From Onchocerca volvulus (lineage: Eukaryota; Nematoda; Chromadorea; Rhabditida; Onchocercidae): a DNA stretch of 64,000 nucleotides. The stretch lies in NCBI GenBank assembly GCA_000499405.2, contig HG738139.1:14843683-14907682 (forward strand), read 5' to 3'. The position numbers and the translations under genes were made by a program. Positions 56,278 to 64,000 of this stretch are shown piece after piece. Below the pieces are notes generated by a model. The model saw only the letters and a list, made by a program, of their open reading frames with translations, was not told where the DNA came from and searched no databases. Position 1 is the stretch's first letter, and each line of letters starts with the position of its first letter.

Positions 56278-58636
56278 ACATTTCTGAGCCAATCTTCTCA
56301 ATAAGTAAATAATGTGTTATGTATTTATTAATATTTATGAAATTTAGAAAAAAGACTAAACATGCGTGAAAATAAATACTTATTTGCATATATGAAAGTC
56401 GAAAATTCAATAAACAACGAAGATAAATGAAAGAAAAAATTTTAAATTTGAATTAAAATTTTCATTCATTCATTCATTTTTCCATTATTTACGGTATTTT
56501 CATTTTCACTAATTTATCACCAAAAAAAACATTTTGCTTAAATTCAATTCAAAAATTCCCTAATTATCAATTAAATTTCAATTAATATTATTCAAATAAT
56601 TTTTCTGATTCGATGATTTTAATAAAGAATAAGTAATAAGAGAGGAAGAGAGAGAAAAAAAAAATAAAAGTTTAAAAAAAAGAACAACATCAAGCTTCGA
56701 ACTTTTTTTTTTTCTTCTCATTTTCCATTTTTTTTTTTTTTTTTACTTTTATTCATAATAATCGTACAGCTGTCAATTTTGCTTCTCAAGAATTGAAGTT
56801 TTTATTTTTTTTCTCTTCGGAAATCTAAAAAAAAAAAAATTCACAATGAACTAAAAAAAAAAAATGAAATTTGTTCAATATCATTTTTAAGGAAGCAAAA
56901 AATAATTATGAAAAATTTGTTGTTTGTTAAAAAAAAAAAAAATATTCAAAAAATACTTGACATGAGAAATTCTTCAGATTTATAATGTTCTAATTATAGC
57001 ATTATTTTTTTTTTCAAATTTTAAATAAAAATTTAAGTAAGAAGATAAAATTTTTCAATCTAAATTTTCAATAAATTAGATTTTAAAAATTATGAAAAGA
57101 AAAAAAGAAAAAAAAGAATGATTGATAAGTTTTTACGGATTAATCTCTAATATTGCTATATTCAAAACAATGAAAAAGAAAATCGAAACAAAAAATAGAG
57201 TTTTTCTGAAAATTCGAAACTAAAAAAAAAATTCGAAACTGAAAATGTTTTCTTCTTGCTGAAAATTGTGAATCACAAATGGAGGGAAAAAGTTGCAGTT
57301 TTTTGTCAAAAAAAAAAAAGTAATTTCAATTTGTCATTGAAATTTGGCATAATTAAATTTTTTTTTTAAATTAAAATTTGACATAATTTGAAATTTGACA
57401 TTACAAAAAGTCATGAAATGATAAGCATGAATATTAAAGAGAATAAAAAGTTAAGAGATAAATTGGATCGAAATATTATCGGTCGAGATAGTTTGTATTC
57501 GTTGTAATTTTAATTCTAATATAACTTTCGGTTCAAAGTGAAAATTTGCCCTCATAATTCTCGTAAATTAGTTTCAAAATTATGTGAAAACAAATTTAGT
57601 TATCAAATTGCAGTAAGATAAAAATTTTATTGATTGCTTTTTTTTAAAATTTCACTTTTTTTTTTAAAACAATTAAACATCATTTTATTTTTAAATTTTT
57701 AAAATTTTTCAAAACATATTTCACTTTTTTTTTGAGCATTTCACCAATGAATAGATTAACTAATCATTTTCGAATTAATCAATCAAAATTTTGTTATTAT
57801 TAGCAATTATTATTTTCATATTTCCTCAATTTTTTGCTATTATTGAAAATCGTTCGATTAATTATATCAATTAAAGCTTAAATTTATATTTATGATAAAA
57901 TTTTAAGTAAATAATTATTTCGCATGTAAAATAATTAAAATAATCAATGAATTTTTTCGCTTTATAAATTCCATTATCTTTTTAATGCTCGTGCAGAATT
58001 TCGAATAGAAATATAATATTGATTAAATTTTTTGAAAATTTATAACAAAAAAAAAAAATTTTTATTTTAAAATTTTCTCGCACTTTATTATTTAAAATTA
58101 AATTATTTTATAAGCAATGTTTTATTTTAAAGTTTATCAAATTTTTTATTCTTTTATTATTTAAAACTAAATTTTATAAACAACTCTTTCTATATTTCTA
58201 ACATGCATGTATGTGAAATATCGATTTTTGAGCGAATTACTTCGGTTGCTAACGCAATGCTATTTTTTTAAATTTTTTTTCTTTTTTTTTTCTTTTTAAC
58301 AGAGCTATTTCAATTTATAAATCTGATATCATCATTAAAAGATTGTTAATTAGTGGATAATAACAGTAGGAAGGGGGAAAAAGTAAAATTTTATGAAAAT
58401 TTTCGTTTCAGCTTTTCTTTTCTTTTTGTTTTTTAAAAAAATTGGAGTATCAAATTGACAAATTAGATCATTTTGAAATGTGATAGTAGTAATGTGATAG
58501 TGATAGTTGATAGTGATAAATGTGATAGTTTTATTTGCCCCCCCAAAATATCAATTCATAACTGCTACAACAATCATATCACTATTTTAGTGATATATTA
58601 TCAAATTAATCAAAGTTGGTGATATTAATTGTGATA

Positions 58637-58681
58637 ATGTCGGCGACAAATTCTACATTTATCACTGATATCAATGATATG
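58637..58681 (+). CDS. PRPS: candidate distal first exon of PRPP synthetase (alternative start)
   Basis: ATG at 58637 opens a 15-codon exon (MSATNSTFITDINDM) ending at a consensus donor GTATGT. Its phase 0 end fits the acceptor at 60317 exactly. The joined frame reads through 27 further codons into the canonical MPNIK start, giving a 42-residue N-terminal extension. The exon is less AT-rich than its surroundings. Without transcript data it remains a prediction; the alternative is leader splicing at 60317 with translation from 60399. Confidence 0.45.
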
Positions 58682-60317
58682 GTATGTGACAATTTTTATA
58701 TTTTAGGTAATTTTCAATTTTTTCTAAAAATTAATATTTACAAATAAATAAATGTAATAATACAGTTTAGTTGTTCTATGATAATGAATTCAATGATAAA
58801 ATGATAGGTTAAGAAATTGATTAATGTCGAAATGAGTTATGCTGTAAAATGATTTTGCTTGCGATGAAAAAAACACGAATTGATTTTACTTTTTTTTTTT
58901 GATAAAAGGTCAAATACATTAAAACAATAAATATTTTCTGATCGATGTCATCTCAACTTCAAAGGTCAAATTATGCTCAAAGTGTTGCGATATTTTTTGC
59001 AACATTTGACCTCAAAACTTTCCCCTTCCAGTAAAAAAGTAGCAAAATAATATTTCTTAGCAAATATTATCTTTCAGGTGGTGAAATTCTTTTCTATTTC
59101 AAATTTTTCATCTTTATCATCTTTTTTTTTTTTTCTTTTCCCTTTTATTTCTCTTCTAATTTTTGATTGCCCTTTTCATCTCTCTCTCTCTCTCTCTTTT
59201 TTTTGTCAAAAATATTTATAAACAGGCGAATTTTCAGAGAACCTTGTTTCTTAAAAAATCAGTTCCATTGCGACTATTCTTTCATGCTTCCAATCAATAA
59301 TGTTTAATTGAAATTTGATCGATAATTTGCAAGTGTATTTGATAATTTACGTAGTAAATAAATTTGCTTTTATTTCGTTTTATTATTCAAATTTTTATAC
59401 AAAATTTGCATTTTTCGTTAACAATCATAGTAGCTGGAATTAATATGTGTTATTTTTTGGAAATTTCTGAAATTAATTATAAAAATTGAATATTTTTCCG
59501 GGAGAAAGTAGTTAAATTAAAATGTTTTGAAAAAATAGTTAAATTAAAAATTAAAATGGTTCGAAAAGATGATCTTCCAGCCTAATGCATATAGATTTGT
59601 TATCAAGAAATACTATATAATAGAAACTTTAAGTCACCGCATAACGAAAGAGCGTAAGCTTTTTTGCTCCTAAACGCATTTATTCTTCTTTTGAGGACGT
59701 GTGGGTGTTGGATGCCGAGTGAGGTTTGAGAGATTCCTGGATTTGTGGTAATGTTTTTCAATCCGATTAATTCAAATTAATTAAGAAATTAAATTCATTA
59801 GAAGCGTTTTAGTAAATGAATTCTGGAATTCAGAAAAATTGAATTTTTCATTTTTATGAATTTAGTGGCAATTATTAATTTTAATCAATTTTTTTATGTA
59901 CTTTATGCTGTTGTAATTATTTACTGGTAACAATTTTTGTACTTTAAGTCGAAGATTTTCGTACTTGAAATCAATTATTTATTTTGATGGTTTGGGGTCA
60001 GAAAGTATTATGTTTGACTTTAAGTTCAAGTCGAAAAAACATAAAAATTTTTTTGATAATTTAATCGTGCATTGAATAATTTTTAATCCGAACTGTTTGA
60101 AATAATTTAGTCTTGTACTTTTTAATTCCTCATCAGATTGCTTCAAGTTTAGTAATTGAAGATTTTTTCCACTATTTTGACCAAATATTAGTCAGTCTAT
60201 TCGAATTCTTTGATGGACGACTTAATTTTTGATATTTTAAAAGTTTTTTAAATTTTGATCCAAAGTTTCTTTGAAATATGCTCGAAAAGTCTGTCAAAAC
60301 TCTTCGTGCAATTTCAG
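58682..60317 (+). other. 5' intron or promoter region of PRPP synthetase
   Basis: If the exon at 58637 is used, this is a 1.6-kb first intron; otherwise it contains the proximal promoter. It holds a (TC)n tract (59179-59197) and a less AT-rich patch (about 59640-59750, with GAGGACGTGTGGGTGTTGG). That patch may be an untranslated exon or promoter element; I see no coding frame in it. The acceptor GCAATTTCAG ends at 60317. Confidence 0.5.
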
Positions 60318-60398
60318 AATAGTTCTGCAATCATTGAAAAAGAAAACGATCACTTGTTAACTGAACAGCAGCGGCAACAGCTACTGAAGCCAAAAAGA

Positions 60399-64000
<3,602 letters not shown>

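Larger units (their letters stand above)
49125..58636. other. gene desert, right part
   Basis: About 9.5 kb with no supportable gene. It holds the longest homopolymer of the window (50513-50595), many T and A runs, duplicated GATA-type sites (55129-55195), a 27-bp tandem repeat (56184-56277) and a GTGATAG-rich stretch (58480-58530) followed by C7 (58538-58544). It should contain the distal promoter of PRPP synthetase if the exon at 58637 is used. Confidence 0.6.

Noticed and set aside
56168..56410. 80-codon minus-strand frame with FKFFVNFLI repeats
   Set aside because: It is generated by the 27-bp tandem repeat and has no upstream splice context.

Overview
The window looks like nuclear DNA of a nematode, most likely a filarial or other spirurid (clade III) worm. 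The DNA is very AT-rich and full of A/T homopolymers. Genes are split into many short exons with GT..AG introns, usually with nematode-type T-rich TTTCAG or TTTAG acceptors. Several first coding exons sit just behind an acceptor with no visible upstream exon, as expected for spliced-leader trans-splicing. The assignment rests on gene structure and protein similarity; I found no spliced-leader or rRNA gene, so the genus is open.

Layout. (1) 3-830, plus: the 3' exons of an unrecognised gene. (2) 1976-7366, minus: a complete 207-residue protein of the ABRA/STARS family with a C-terminal costars domain, in six exons, with a tandem duplication in its leader. (3) 10264-18336, plus: a 19-exon gene for a protein of about 595 residues that I do not recognise; part of it has expanded by tandem duplication of an exon pair. 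(4) 19543-20875, plus: a 117-residue, very hydrophobic membrane protein. (5) 21964-38254, minus: a complete membrane-bound adenylate cyclase, 1038 residues in 21 coding exons, with the full 6TM-C1-6TM-C2 plan. (6) 38.3-58.6 kb: about 20 kb without a supportable gene, holding simple repeats, homopolymers, a Helitron-like insertion and clustered candidate regulatory motifs. (7) 58637-64000, plus: ribose-phosphate pyrophosphokinase (PRPP synthetase), running off the right edge, with a candidate distal first exon that would give a 42-residue N-terminal extension.

The exon chains of the ABRA-like, membrane-protein, cyclase and PRPP synthetase genes were joined by hand and every junction keeps phase, with no frameshift or internal stop, so these look like intact genes. 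The 595-residue gene is also in frame throughout, but three of its splice sites are uncertain. Apart from the shared signalling/cytoskeleton flavour of cyclase and ABRA, the neighbours do not form an obvious pathway. Dispersed elements starting TCTATATAAATAAAAATG and ending near CTRR (Helitron-like) occur four times, one inside a cyclase intron.

No clearly new biological system is evident. The most interesting items are the exon-pair duplication in the unrecognised gene, the alternative 5' exon of PRPP synthetase, a duplicated splice donor beside a 30-bp perfect inverted repeat in a PRPP synthetase intron, and an antisense array of juxtaposed acceptor/donor-like sequences in a cyclase intron.
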